Assembly: GCA_031376385.1 (NCBI GenBank)
Contig: JANMDQ010000013.1
Location: forward strand, 124,001 to 188,000
Direction: 5' to 3'
DNA length: 64,000 nt
Source of the DNA: Aquisediminimonas sp031376385
Lineage (GTDB): Bacteria > Pseudomonadota > Alphaproteobacteria > Sphingomonadales > Sphingomonadaceae
Shown one piece after another: positions 26,393 to 35,798 of the stretch (position 1 is the stretch's first letter; each line of letters begins with the position of its first letter). Both the position numbers and the translations under genes were made by a program. The notes beneath the pieces are model-generated. The model worked only from the letters and a program-made list of their open reading frames with translations. It did no database searches and was not told where the DNA came from.

Positions 26393-29144
26393 GATAGCGC
26401 TCTCCAGCGTCATCATAGAAATGCGGGGCCACCACGCGGACGCGGGCCTCTTGTCCGCGTGTGGGTGATGTCGCGATCAGGTCTTCACCGTGGCGGCTGA
26501 ACCCGCCCTCCAACTGCGCGAGTGCAATCGATCCGCCTTCGATGATCCGGAATGCAGCTGCAGTGACATGGCCCTGCGGCGCTTCGCCAGCTCGAGTGAT
26601 TAACATGGCGCCTTCGGGGATGATGCCTTCGAGTGCCTCCAGCCCGACCAATTGACGGCGCCCGGGTGCAGACAAAGCTGGCCGATGCAACCCCGATGCG
26701 CCGACATAGCCGCCCGCCTTATTGAGCATTTTGTCGAGCGCCAGATCGTGCGGCGTCATCCGCCCATCGACTTCGCCTCCGACCACCAGATGCCCCTTTT
26801 CGATGCGGAGGAATTCCATAGCCTCTAGCCCATAAAGGCAGCCGCCCTGCGCGGTCACTGCGCCCTCCAGTGCGGCCCAGACCGGTGCGGCATGGGTCGC
26901 CTCAATGTACACTTCGAAAGCCCTTTCGCCGCTGTAACTTGCTGCGAGTAGCAGCACCGGCACACCGGCAATCACGGCTGGCACAGTTGACATATGGCGC
27001 GGCGGTTCCTCACCGATCAGGCCGCCAAGCACCGCCTTGGCATTCGGACCCGCCACCGCAATTCCGGCATGGTGTTCCTGCACATTGACCGCCGACACGC
27101 GCATTTGCGGGCAGAGATATTGGCGGACGTATGAGATATGCGTCGCCATCCGGTCTGCGCCGCCAGTGGAACTGGTGAGCAGATAGCGGTTTTCGGCCAA
27201 GCGCCAGACAGTGCCATCGTCAAACACCATGCCGTCTTCGCGGAGCATGAACGTATAACGCCCACGACCGACCGCGAGTCTGTTCACTGTGGTGGCGCAG
27301 ATGATTTCTAGGAACGCGGCAGCATCGGGGCCGCTGACTTCGAACTTGGCGAGGGTGGAGACGTCAGTCATCCCGACATTATTGCGAACGGATTTGGCCT
27401 CACGAAGGGCGGCTTGCGCGAGTGTCTCACTGCCGGTTGGATACGCGCGCGGGCGGAACCAATAGCCCAAGGGCTGCCAGATCGGGTTCTTCGCCGCGTG
27501 GACGTCATAGAGCGCGACGCGGCGGACATGGGCACCGGCATCCTTTGCCCCCGCGCCCGCGAACGAGCCCATCGTCACTGGCGTATAGGGCGGCCGGAAA
27601 GTGGTGAGGCCCGCTTCGGGGATGGCAACGCCTTGTTTTTCGGCCAAGCGGCCAAGTGCCGCCATATTGCTCAGCTTGCCCTGATCGGTCGCCATGCCGA
27701 GCGTTGTGTAGCGTTTGAGATGCTCGACCGAGCGGTATCCTTCCGCCCACGCCAGATCGACATCGGCGAGGGTCACGTCATTCTGGAAATCGATGAAGCT
27801 CTTTTTCGGATTGGACGCGGGCGTGACGGTGAAGATCGGGTCGGGATTGGCTGCGCCTCCGATAGTGGTCACATTCTGGCGCGATGTGGCGGGAACAAAG
27901 GCCTGCGCCGCCTCATTCCAATCGAGCGTGCCGCCCGCCTGCATGTGGAGATGGACGACCGGGGTGAACCCTCCCGATACGGCAAGCAGGTCCGCGTCGA
28001 AGCTGACAGCCTCTGTCCAGATTTCGGCTTTCACCGAACGCAAGCCATGTTTGGAACCTATCGCCGAAACGGGATTAGCATTGGTATGTGTCTGAAAGTG
28101 CGATTTGGCCTGAAACGCCACATCACTAAATTCTGGTCGTGCATCAAGGATCGCCACAACCTCTGCGCCTGCCGCTTTCAAGGCATGGGCCGTCTTGTAG
28201 GCATCATCATTGTTGGTCGCGATCACGACGCGCTTGCCCGGGACCGCGCCAAAACGCTGCACATAAGTGCGCACAGCTTGGGAAAGCATGACGCCGGGGC
28301 GGTCGTTGTGCGCAAAGGCCATGGGGCGCTCGATTGATCCTGTTGCGAGGATCACTTGACCTGCGCGGACATGCCATAGCCGCTGGGCAACGCCGTTTGC
28401 CGGAATTTGGCCCGGCTCGGCGATCCGCTCGGTCAGGGTGACCAGATTATGCTCCCAATATCCAGACGCCGTGGTGCGGGTCAGAATGCGGCCACCCAAG
28501 GCGCGAATGCGAGCGGCAGTGGCTTCGATCCATGAGGCGTCTAGCTTCTGAGGATCGCGGATGAGCGACGGACCTAGAATGGAGTCCTGCTCGACAAGGA
28601 TCACGCGCTTGCCCGCTTCTGCGGCTTCGAACGCGGCTTGCAATCCAGCTGGACCAGCCCCCACCACAAGCACGTCGCAAAACGCTGCGCGCTGGCTGAA
28701 CCGGTCTGGGTCGGCCTCGGTCGGTGCATTGCCCAGCCCTGCGGCTTTGCGAATGAAATATTCATAGAACATCCAGCGTTTGGCCGAGCCGAAAAAGGTC
28801 TTGTAGTAAAATCCTGCGGAAAAGACCGGCGCGGCTAGGCCGAGCACTGCGCCGAAATCGAGCGACAGGCTGGGCCAGCGGTTCTGGCTTTTGGCAACCA
28901 GCCCATCGTAAACAAACACATCTGTCGCCCGCGTATTGGGTTCGGTGCGCCCGCCTTCGCCGACCGTAACGAGCGCATTGGGCTCTTCCACGCCCGCCGT
29001 CATGATCCCGCGTGGTCGGTGATATTTGAAACTGCGTCCGACCAAGCCGATGCCGTTGCGCAAAAGGGCTGCAGCCAGCGTATCGCCTTCGCGCGCCTGA
29101 TAGGCTTTGCCGTCGAAGATGAAGTTGATCATTGGCCCAGTCAC
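26385..29144 (-). CDS. soxA: Sarcosine oxidase alpha subunit
   Basis: A protein of 919 residues. An N-terminal 2Fe-2S-like fold without cluster cysteines (FIFDGKAYQAREGDTLAAAL) precedes an NAD-binding flavoprotein domain with VGAGPAG at 161-167. The C-terminal GcvT/tetrahydrofolate domain runs from about 560 to 910 (VSTLAKFEVSGPDA, GLEAMEFLRIEKGH). It accepts the methylene group at a folate site to give 5,10-methylene-THF. The GTG start overlaps the soxD stop (GTGA); an ATG lies four codons on. It is slightly shorter than the 960-1000 residues usual for the family. Confidence 0.93.
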   Translation of the reverse strand: MTGPMINFIFDGKAYQAREGDTLAAALLRNGIGLVGRSFKYHRPRGIMTAGVEEPNALVTVGEGGRTEPNTRATDVFVYDGLVAKSQNRWPSLSLDFGAVLGLAAPVFSAGFYYKTFFGSAKRWMFYEYFIRKAAGLGNAPTEADPDRFSQRAAFCDVLVVGAGPAGLQAAFEAAEAGKRVILVEQDSILGPSLIRDPQKLDASWIEATAARIRALGGRILTRTTASGYWEHNLVTLTERIAEPGQIPANGVAQRLWHVRAGQVILATGSIERPMAFAHNDRPGVMLSQAVRTYVQRFGAVPGKRVVIATNNDDAYKTAHALKAAGAEVVAILDARPEFSDVAFQAKSHFQTHTNANPVSAIGSKHGLRSVKAEIWTEAVSFDADLLAVSGGFTPVVHLHMQAGGTLDWNEAAQAFVPATSRQNVTTIGGAANPDPIFTVTPASNPKKSFIDFQNDVTLADVDLAWAEGYRSVEHLKRYTTLGMATDQGKLSNMAALGRLAEKQGVAIPEAGLTTFRPPYTPVTMGSFAGAGAKDAGAHVRRVALYDVHAAKNPIWQPLGYWFRPRAYPTGSETLAQAALREAKSVRNNVGMTDVSTLAKFEVSGPDAAAFLEIICATTVNRLAVGRGRYTFMLREDGMVFDDGTVWRLAENRYLLTSSTGGADRMATHISYVRQYLCPQMRVSAVNVQEHHAGIAVAGPNAKAVLGGLIGEEPPRHMSTVPAVIAGVPVLLLAASYSGERAFEVYIEATHAAPVWAALEGAVTAQGGCLYGLEAMEFLRIEKGHLVVGGEVDGRMTPHDLALDKMLNKAGGYVGASGLHRPALSAPGRRQLVGLEALEGIIPEGAMLITRAGEAPQGHVTAAAFRIIEGGSIALAQLEGGFSRHGEDLIATSPTRGQEARVRVVAPHFYDDAGERYRD

Positions 29145-29404
29145 GGTAACACCTCAGGCCCAACCGCGCGGACGGCGGTGATCTCGTTGGTAACGCGGTG
29201 GCGGGTGATCACCATCCATGCGCGGCAGCCATATGTGTGCCGCCAAATTTCCTCATCCAGGCCGCGTGGGTTTGACCGCGTGAACAGCGTCGTCATCGCC
29301 TCCTCGGGCGCCATCTCCAGCGCCACGACTGAATCTACTGTCCGTTCATAGACGAACTCGGCTTGCGCGCGCGGGCCGCAATGGGGGCAGCTGATCTGCA
29401 TCAT
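29141..29404 (-). CDS. soxD: Sarcosine oxidase delta subunit
   Basis: An 87-residue zinc protein. The ligands are Cys and Cys in SCPHCGPR, then His and Cys in WRHTYGC, exactly the SoxD zinc site. It is a structural subunit of heterotetrameric sarcosine oxidase. ATG 29404, or the adjacent ATG 29401, lies just one base past the soxB stop; the longer frame from 29446 is not needed. Flanked by soxB and soxA in the conserved order B-D-A-G. Confidence 0.92.
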   Translation of the reverse strand: MMQISCPHCGPRAQAEFVYERTVDSVVALEMAPEEAMTTLFTRSNPRGLDEEIWRHTYGCRAWMVITRHRVTNEITAVRAVGPEVLP

Positions 29405-29405
29405 G

Positions 29406-30662
29406 TCAGCGGCTATTCGGCATCGCGCCGCTCCCGGTTTCGTCAATCGTCGCTCCAGTCATAAAACGGTCGAGCGCGAAGGGGGCGTTCAGTGTGTGTG
29501 GCTTTCCAGTCGCCAGCGTGTGGGCATAGGTCCAGCCCGAGGCAGGCGTCGCCTTGAACCCGCCATAGCACCAGCCGCCATTCAAAAAGAGGTTGCGCAC
29601 CGGAGTTTCACCAATGATCGGCGAGCCATCAAAGCTCATATCCGTCACGCCCGACCATGTCCGCACCATGCGCAATCGGGACAAAGCGGGCACGAGCGCA
29701 AGGCCCTGCGCGATTGCGCCGTGCATGATCATCGGGTCACCGCGCTGCGCATAGCTTGGCCAATTATCCGGATCGCCGCCGAAGACAATGCCGCCCTTAT
29801 CCGACTGGCTGATGTAGCAATGGAGCGATTGCGTCTGGATGACGCTGTTGATCATCGGCTTCACGCCTTCGGTCACCATCGCTTGCAATGTCTGAGATTC
29901 AATCGGCAGTTTGAGGCCAGCTAGCCCCGCGACATGGCCGCTGTGGCCCGCCACGCAAATGCCGACCCGGCCGGCGCCAATCCGTCCGCGTGTCGTCTCG
30001 ACACCAACGACGCCGTCGCCATCTCGAACAAAGCCGGTCACTTCGCATTTCTGGATGATATCGACGCCCAGCGTATCCGCACCGCGCGCATAGCCCCAGG
30101 CGACCGCATCATGCCGGGCTGTGCCGCCACGCCGCTGGATCAATGCGCCTTGTATCGGGAAGCGCGCATTTCGCGACATATCGAGCAAGGGTTCAAATTT
30201 TGCGACCTGATCGCGCGTCATGAGGTCCGCGTCAATCCCGTCGCAGCGCATGGCATCGCCGCGCTGCGCCAGCATCGTCATGTCTGCGTCGCTATGGCCC
30301 AGAGTCAGCGAACCGCGCGGCGAAAACATGACGTTGTAATTCAGTTCATCGCTCAGATGCTCCCACATCTTCAGACCGAATTCGAATAGGTTATGGAGCG
30401 GCGCGAGACGATAGTTGGACCTTACGATCGTCGTGTTCCGTCCGGTATTGCCGCCGCCGATATAGCCCTTTTCAAGCACCGCGATATTTTTGAGGCCGTG
30501 GACCTTGGCCAAATAATAGGCGGTCGCCAGACCATGCCCGCCACCGCCGATGACGATAATGTCATAATGCTTCTTTGGTTCAGGGTCGCGCCACGCAGGC
30601 TGCCAATGCTTCTGCCCGTTAAGCGCCCCGCGCAGCAGCCCGAATGCCGAATATCGGCTCAT
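29406..30662 (-). CDS. soxB: Sarcosine oxidase beta subunit
   Basis: A protein of 418 residues carrying the catalytic flavin. The FAD Rossmann site is IVIGGGGHG at 36-44. The covalent FMN histidine expected for SoxB is His184 in TARHDAVAWGYA. ATG 30662 overlaps the upstream flavoprotein stop (ATGA), so the frame from 30695 is an over-extension. It oxidises sarcosine, and the electrons pass to oxygen. Confidence 0.94.
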   Translation of the reverse strand: MSRYSAFGLLRGALNGQKHWQPAWRDPEPKKHYDIIVIGGGGHGLATAYYLAKVHGLKNIAVLEKGYIGGGNTGRNTTIVRSNYRLAPLHNLFEFGLKMWEHLSDELNYNVMFSPRGSLTLGHSDADMTMLAQRGDAMRCDGIDADLMTRDQVAKFEPLLDMSRNARFPIQGALIQRRGGTARHDAVAWGYARGADTLGVDIIQKCEVTGFVRDGDGVVGVETTRGRIGAGRVGICVAGHSGHVAGLAGLKLPIESQTLQAMVTEGVKPMINSVIQTQSLHCYISQSDKGGIVFGGDPDNWPSYAQRGDPMIMHGAIAQGLALVPALSRLRMVRTWSGVTDMSFDGSPIIGETPVRNLFLNGGWCYGGFKATPASGWTYAHTLATGKPHTLNAPFALDRFMTGATIDETGSGAMPNSR

Positions 30663-31795
30663 GCAATTGCCATCCACCCGCGCTTTTCGCGCCAATCGGC
30701 TTCAAGCCCGTCAAAGCGCGACAGCTTCAGCATATCGATATCTGCGAACGAACATTGGCCGTCGATCACCAGATCGCGGATGGCGTGGCCCGACGCTGGT
30801 GACAGGCCAAAACCCACGCTCGACATTGATGCGACCACAACATTGTCTGGGCTGGTTAGACGGTCAATGATCGGGCGGCCATCGGGCGAGTTTTCGATCA
30901 CACCCGCCCAGCTACGGATCACATTCAGATTTGCCGCCTTGGGGAACAGCTCTGCCAATCGCTTGGCAAGGCCGCGTGCCAGCGGAGTCGAGGGGCGCGC
31001 GGCAGGGCCGTTGGCTTCAGTCTCCAGCCACTCATGCGGACCGCCGCCATAGGCCAGATTGCCACGCATCGTTTGGCGGCCATACAGCTTGTGCCCATCG
31101 ACGCCAGTCAGCGGCATCATCGGGGCTGGTTCGGTGATAATCATCTCCGCCCGTGCAGCCGCCAAGGGCACATCGACACCCAATTGCGCCATTAGGGCGG
31201 GGATTTGCGGGCCAGCCGCAACGACAACAGAATCGCAACTGTAATCGCCCTTAACGGTTTTCACTGCCGTCACCTTGCCGCCTGCTGTCTCAAATCCGGT
31301 CACCGGGCTGTGCTGAACAATCGTGCCGCCCAGATCCTGCAACGCCCAGGCATAGGCCTGCACCGTGCGATGCGGATTGGCATGGCCGCCAAATTTATAA
31401 TGCACCCCGCCATAGCATTTCTCGCTGGCCAGCGGGACGGCGTCCAATACTTGTTTGGTATCAAGCAGTTCTACGGGATGCTTCAATCGCTTGTGGCGCT
31501 CTGCGACAAACCGATATTGTTCCCATTGTCGCTCCGTCATCGCAATGATGATGCGTTCTTTTTGATGCTCAGTAGGATAGCCAAGCAGCTCATCCATTTG
31601 CGGCCACATTCGCTGCTCTTCATCAAAGAGCGGGCTGGCGTAATGGGAGGCGCCGCCGCCATTGCGGCCCGATGCTTCCCAGCCGACGATGAACTTGTCG
31701 AGCACAGTCACCTTCACGCCCGAACGCGCCAGCCACCAGCCAGCACTCAGGCCCGTGACGCCGCCCCCAACGATGACAACTTCTGAACCGCTCAT
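30659..31795 (-). CDS. FAD-dependent oxidoreductase, HcnC/OoxB-like subunit
   Basis: A DAO-family flavoprotein of 378 residues. The FAD site VIVGGGVTGLSAGWWLA is at the N-terminus, followed by WEASGRNGGGAS near the flavin and the C-terminal DGRPIIDRL. Paired with the upstream BFD-containing flavoprotein, it resembles the beta-type subunit of hydrogen-cyanide synthase, opine oxidase and D-hydroxyproline dehydrogenase. The substrate is not readable. Between a betaine oxygenase and sarcosine oxidase, an N-methylated or secondary amino acid is the likeliest substrate; this is inference. It is coupled by ATGA on both sides. Confidence 0.8.
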   Translation of the reverse strand: MSGSEVVIVGGGVTGLSAGWWLARSGVKVTVLDKFIVGWEASGRNGGGASHYASPLFDEEQRMWPQMDELLGYPTEHQKERIIIAMTERQWEQYRFVAERHKRLKHPVELLDTKQVLDAVPLASEKCYGGVHYKFGGHANPHRTVQAYAWALQDLGGTIVQHSPVTGFETAGGKVTAVKTVKGDYSCDSVVVAAGPQIPALMAQLGVDVPLAAARAEMIITEPAPMMPLTGVDGHKLYGRQTMRGNLAYGGGPHEWLETEANGPAARPSTPLARGLAKRLAELFPKAANLNVIRSWAGVIENSPDGRPIIDRLTSPDNVVVASMSSVGFGLSPASGHAIRDLVIDGQCSFADIDMLKLSRFDGLEADWREKRGWMAIA

Positions 31796-33258
31796 TCGTA
31801 CATCCCGGTATAGAGCATTTGGCGGTGCTCATCTTCATGGGGTGTACCGATATCTTCGTGCGGAACCCATGCCGTTGGGATACCAAACCAGACATCCCAT
31901 GCCGCATCCATTGCCGCAGGCTCGTCCCAATCAGCCATGATCTTTAGCGGCAAGGGGCGCACCGGCGCGCGGTGCGTAGCAAGTGGAATGCTGCCAAAGG
32001 GTTGGTCTGATTCCAGGGCAAGCAGCATCGCCACCTGATCGCGGCACCGGCGGCCCTGACACACGCCCATGCCTGCACGGGTCAGCCGCTTAATCTGGTC
32101 TTGGTTGGCGGGGCCGTCTTCGAGCAACGTCCCCAGCGACCGTGCGCACATGGGTGCAGGGCGAGTGAGGTAATTGGGCGGCTGGACCCCGATCAGGTCA
32201 GCACGAGTGACTTCTTCGCATTGACAAATGATCGTGTCATCGGTGCTGCTGTTGGACAGGGCACGCATCCAATCCATACGGTATTCGATATGGTCAAAGC
32301 CTGTGTTAATTAGGCCAGCGCAATCGCCGACGGCGGAGACAGTCGCTTCGCCAGTGGGGATATAGCCGCCGCGTGTCGGGTTGAGCGCGCGTGGCCCATG
32401 CATGGAATCGACTAGTTCGATGGACGGGATCAGGCCAATGGCAACGCAGATAGTATCGCAGGTAATGTCTTCGCCGGTGGAAAGCGTTGCGCCTTCTACG
32501 CCGTTGATTCCGCCTTTGGCTGAAGCAATGGCCTGGTCACAGCTTATGGCGATGCCCGCCGCCTCAACCTTGGCCAGCAGGTCAGCGCTGCCCTGCGGCG
32601 CACTCCGCACCTCAACCAGCCCCACTACTTCGATCCCGCAGTTATGCGCCAGCAACGCCGTTTCCAAAGCCAGATCATGCGATCCCAGCACCAGCACTCG
32701 TCGTCCGGCAAAAGCATCATAACGGGTCAGCAACATCTGCAATGCGGCCGCGCCCATCACTCCCGGCTGATTCCAACCCAGAAATGCCATCGCCAAATCG
32801 CGCGCGCCCGTTGCCAGCACAATTTTGTCGAAGCCGACCAGCCAAGACCGTTCTGAATCGGCCAGTCCCACGACTTGATCGGGCAGGCTCGCGACGCCCG
32901 GACCATTGCGATAAACGCCCCAAGCCGTGGTGCCGAGCAGCAGTTCGGCTCCAGCTTCCATAGCCTTTTCAAGCTCAGGCATGCTCATGAAAATCGCCTC
33001 AAGCATACGGTCGCTATTCTGGGTCGCGGCGGTCATCCGTCCACCGAAATAGAGCGGTATGTCATTTCCCATGAGCGCGCCTGAGACGGGATTCTCATCG
33101 ACCAAAAGCACTTTTGATCCGGCGTTGGCGGCTTCAATTGCAGCGGCAATGCCGCTTGGTCCTGCGCCAACGACCACAACATCATAGCGCGTTTCAGGCG
33201 CAGTTTGTGTGCCATTGATGGCGCACAGATCGGTTCCGGTAAAATTCAGTTCCATCAC
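31792..33258 (-). CDS. FAD/NAD(P)-binding protein with BFD-like [2Fe-2S] domain, HcnB/OoxA-like
   Basis: A protein of 488 residues. The first Rossmann motif GAGPSG is at 31-36, a second nucleotide site lies near VLVLGSHDLALE, and the C-terminal half holds a BFD-like [2Fe-2S] domain: CQCEEVTRADL and later MGVCQGRRC. This is the alpha-type subunit of two-component amino/imino acid dehydrogenases. It starts at GTG 33258, overlapping the PLP enzyme stop, or at the following ATG. No separate GbcB-type reductase exists in the window, so a second role as electron donor to the Rieske oxygenase should be considered; that is speculation. Confidence 0.8.
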   Translation of the reverse strand: MMELNFTGTDLCAINGTQTAPETRYDVVVVGAGPSGIAAAIEAANAGSKVLLVDENPVSGALMGNDIPLYFGGRMTAATQNSDRMLEAIFMSMPELEKAMEAGAELLLGTTAWGVYRNGPGVASLPDQVVGLADSERSWLVGFDKIVLATGARDLAMAFLGWNQPGVMGAAALQMLLTRYDAFAGRRVLVLGSHDLALETALLAHNCGIEVVGLVEVRSAPQGSADLLAKVEAAGIAISCDQAIASAKGGINGVEGATLSTGEDITCDTICVAIGLIPSIELVDSMHGPRALNPTRGGYIPTGEATVSAVGDCAGLINTGFDHIEYRMDWMRALSNSSTDDTIICQCEEVTRADLIGVQPPNYLTRPAPMCARSLGTLLEDGPANQDQIKRLTRAGMGVCQGRRCRDQVAMLLALESDQPFGSIPLATHRAPVRPLPLKIMADWDEPAAMDAAWDVWFGIPTAWVPHEDIGTPHEDEHRQMLYTGMYE

Positions 33259-34520
33259 ACCGCCTCCAGCGCTTGGCGCAAATCAGCAATCAGATCGTCA
33301 ACATGCTCCAGTCCCACCGACAGCCGGATCGTGCCATCGGTAATGCCGCCCGCCAGCCGTTGTTCGGGTGCGACTGCATAGTGCGTGGTGCTCACTGAAT
33401 GGCAAATCAGCGTTTCTGAACCACCCAAGCTGACGGCCAACTTCAACAGCCGCAGTTTGTCGAGCATGCGAAATGCTTCGGCCTCGCCGCCTTGCAGATG
33501 GAAGGAAAAGGTCGATCCTGCTGCCTTGCATTGCCGGTCATAAACCCCACGTTGCCGCGTCCCCTCTTCCAGAAAGCCCAGATAGGTAACTCCCGCCACC
33601 TTGGGATGGTCACGCAGATATTCGGCAACCCCGCGTGCATTGCTCATCGCGCGTTCGGTGCGGACGGAGACCGATTCCAGCGAACGCAAAACGAGCCACG
33701 ACGTAAAGGGATCGAGATGATTGCCCCATGTCGTGCGCTGCATCCGCAGATGATCGATCACTTCCTTCCGACCAGTGATCCCGCCTGCAAGCAGATCACT
33801 ATGCCCACCGCAATATTTGGTAAGTGAGGTCATGCACAGGTCAACGCCGTGTTCGATAGGTCGCTGCGCAAAGGGACCGAGCAAAGTGTTATCGACCACG
33901 ACAAGCGGCCTGTGCCCTTGCTTTGCGCCAACTTCATCAGCGATCCGCACCATCAGATCGAGATCAACAATGGCAGCTGTCGGGTTGGCTGGTGTTTCTG
34001 CAATGATCAATTTAAGTGTCCCTTGGACCATTGCCTGCTCGGCCGCTGCGCGCACGCCAGCCTCATCGCAGCCATCAAGATAGGCCGCTGCGTGTGATCC
34101 AAACTGCGGCATGATGCTGTTGTACAGCATATCGACACCGCCATAGATCGGTCGCCCGTGGATGACGCTGTCGCCGGGCCGCACATAGGCCAAAGCAATG
34201 CTCGAATGCGCCGCCATCCCGCTGCTATAGGCAACTGCTTCCTCTGCACCGTCAATCGCGGCCAAACGCTTTTCAAGAAAATCCAGCCCCGGATGGCCCA
34301 GCCGCGAATAGATGTGGTTGGTTTCGCCCACCAAAGGCCCAGAGCCATCGAAATAGGCCTCGTGAACATCCTTGGCATGCTGCGCCGACGGATAGACAAA
34401 GGTGGACGTCATGAAGATCGGCGGCTTCACCGACCCCATCCCCATTTGAGGATCGTAGCCGTATGAAACGGCAAGCGTTTCTGGGCGCAGGCCCACTGCG
34501 TTATCCATTGCGATGGCCAT
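33255..34520 (-). CDS. PLP-dependent trans-sulfuration enzyme family (cystathionine gamma-synthase / methionine gamma-lyase type)
   Basis: A Cys/Met-metabolism PLP enzyme of about 421 residues. The PLP lysine is in SLTKYCGGHSD (about residue 235), the cofactor aspartate in VVVDNTLLGP, and the substrate tyrosine in PIYGGVDML. The active-site Cys characteristic of methionine gamma-lyase after the Tyr is a Gly here, arguing against plain MGL. The start could be ATG 34520 or 34508; both overlap the Rieske gene. Its presence inside a betaine/sarcosine operon is not explained by the known pathway. Gamma-elimination or replacement on a homocysteine, homoserine or betaine-like compound are options. 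Confidence 0.82.
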   Translation of the reverse strand: MAIAMDNAVGLRPETLAVSYGYDPQMGMGSVKPPIFMTSTFVYPSAQHAKDVHEAYFDGSGPLVGETNHIYSRLGHPGLDFLEKRLAAIDGAEEAVAYSSGMAAHSSIALAYVRPGDSVIHGRPIYGGVDMLYNSIMPQFGSHAAAYLDGCDEAGVRAAAEQAMVQGTLKLIIAETPANPTAAIVDLDLMVRIADEVGAKQGHRPLVVVDNTLLGPFAQRPIEHGVDLCMTSLTKYCGGHSDLLAGGITGRKEVIDHLRMQRTTWGNHLDPFTSWLVLRSLESVSVRTERAMSNARGVAEYLRDHPKVAGVTYLGFLEEGTRQRGVYDRQCKAAGSTFSFHLQGGEAEAFRMLDKLRLLKLAVSLGGSETLICHSVSTTHYAVAPEQRLAGGITDGTIRLSVGLEHVDDLIADLRQALEAV

Positions 34521-35712
34521 CAATATAGTCACGGGCCTTGTCGCAATACCAGTCGGTAAAACGCTGGGCGAGCATCTCCGCCTCTTGCGAATAGGGGCCG
34601 GGCATATAGCCAAGGCTGTTGACGCCTAACTGGTTGTTTTCGGCCAGTGCTTTGTCCTCCAAATTGGTTTTCGTCCACAAATCAGTAAGACTTTCGACGT
34701 CATAGTCGACGCCTTCAACCGCGCCTTTGTGGACATACCATTTGCCAGTGACATGAGTTTCATTCGGGCCAACTGGCATCGCGCTGAACATGAAGACATG
34801 ATCCGCCGTCGCGTGAGCAAAACAGTGCGGATCAAGCGCCCAACGCATGGAACCGATGTCGCCATCATTGGCGCTGCACATCAGCTTTTTTGAGAGATGC
34901 TGGCCATCCCCAGAAATCGAGACACAACCTTCATTCAAGGCAAAGCGCGCGATTTGCCACCAATGCCCCTCAACTGGCGTCTGCGGCAGATCATGTGCTG
35001 TCATCGCGGCTTCAAAGGCCTGTGCATGCGCGTTATGACCGCTATCGAAATGCTTCGACATGCCAACTGGGAATGTCTTGGCCAGTTCGGGGTGGCTGGT
35101 GCCGCAATGATAGCATTCGCGGGCGTTTTCCATCACCAGCTTCCAGTTCGCGTTTTCCACAAGCACGCTCTCAACCGCCAATTTGCTGTCTTTTAGATGA
35201 TGTGGTGCAGCATAAGCCGCCAGTTTCCCTTTGAAATCCTCAAAGGCAGGAGGATCATCGGCCAAGCAAATGAACAGCGCACCCTCCACATTTTCAAGCG
35301 CGACTGATTTGAGCCCGTGGTCGCTCTTTTCAAAATCATCGGGCATCCGACCTGCGGCAAAAAGAGACCCGTCCAGATCATAAGTCCAACGGTGATAGGG
35401 GCAGACCAGTTTGGGCGCAGTGCCGCTGCCCAGCGCGCAAACCATCGAGCCGCGGTGACGGCAGCTGTTGTGGAAGGCGCGAATAATACCTTCCCGGTCG
35501 CGGGTGATGATCACAGGCCATTTGCCGACCATCATGGAGATATAGCTGCCGGTCTTGGGCAATTCGCATTCCAGACCGACCATTAGCCAGCTCTTGCCGT
35601 ATATCGCCATCATGTCGAAATCGAACGCGTCGGTTCCTGTGTAGAGCGCCTGCGGCAGCGTGTGGTCCGCCCGACGCTCCTTCAACAACGCATCTATTCG
35701 CCCCAAATTCAT
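34501..35712 (-). CDS. gbcA: Rieske oxygenase, glycine betaine monooxygenase GbcA-like
   Basis: A protein of 403 residues. The Rieske cluster ligands are Cys84-x-His86 (NSCRHRG) and Cys104-x2-His107 (CPYHRW). The mononuclear iron site is ENARECYHCGTSHPE with His202 and His207. The C-terminal segments KWYVHKGAVEGVDYDVE and the run from AENNQLGVNS to GPYS match GbcA closely from memory. GbcA removes one methyl of glycine betaine as formaldehyde, giving dimethylglycine, and needs a reductase (GbcB) that is absent here. First gene of an eight-gene operon; stachydrine demethylase is the main alternative. Confidence 0.83.
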   Translation of the reverse strand: MNLGRIDALLKERRADHTLPQALYTGTDAFDFDMMAIYGKSWLMVGLECELPKTGSYISMMVGKWPVIITRDREGIIRAFHNSCRHRGSMVCALGSGTAPKLVCPYHRWTYDLDGSLFAAGRMPDDFEKSDHGLKSVALENVEGALFICLADDPPAFEDFKGKLAAYAAPHHLKDSKLAVESVLVENANWKLVMENARECYHCGTSHPELAKTFPVGMSKHFDSGHNAHAQAFEAAMTAHDLPQTPVEGHWWQIARFALNEGCVSISGDGQHLSKKLMCSANDGDIGSMRWALDPHCFAHATADHVFMFSAMPVGPNETHVTGKWYVHKGAVEGVDYDVESLTDLWTKTNLEDKALAENNQLGVNSLGYMPGPYSQEAEMLAQRFTDWYCDKARDYIDGHRNG

Positions 35713-35770
35713 GCTGCCGCCTTTTCAATTTTGCGCTTAAAGGAATGGGGCATCGCGCGCGCGTAGCACA

Positions 35771-35798
35771 ATCCTATTTTCGCATAGCCCCATGTCAA
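35771..35798 (-). promoter_or_regulatory. Putative sigma-70 promoter of the gbcA-sox operon
   Basis: On the minus strand TTGACA (35798-35793) is followed after 16 bases by TAGGAT (35776-35771), about 60 bases upstream of the gbcA-like start. It is bracketed by the inverted repeat ATGGGGC (35745-35751) / GCCCCAT (35787-35793), a possible binding site for the divergent LysR regulator. Confidence 0.45.

Noticed and set aside
27414..28337. Plus-strand ORF of 307 codons inside soxA
   Set aside because: Antisense shadow of soxA, whose domains are unmistakable.
33255..34520. Naming the PLP enzyme methionine gamma-lyase
   Set aside because: The Cys that marks methionine gamma-lyase after the substrate Tyr is Gly here, so only the family can be stated.
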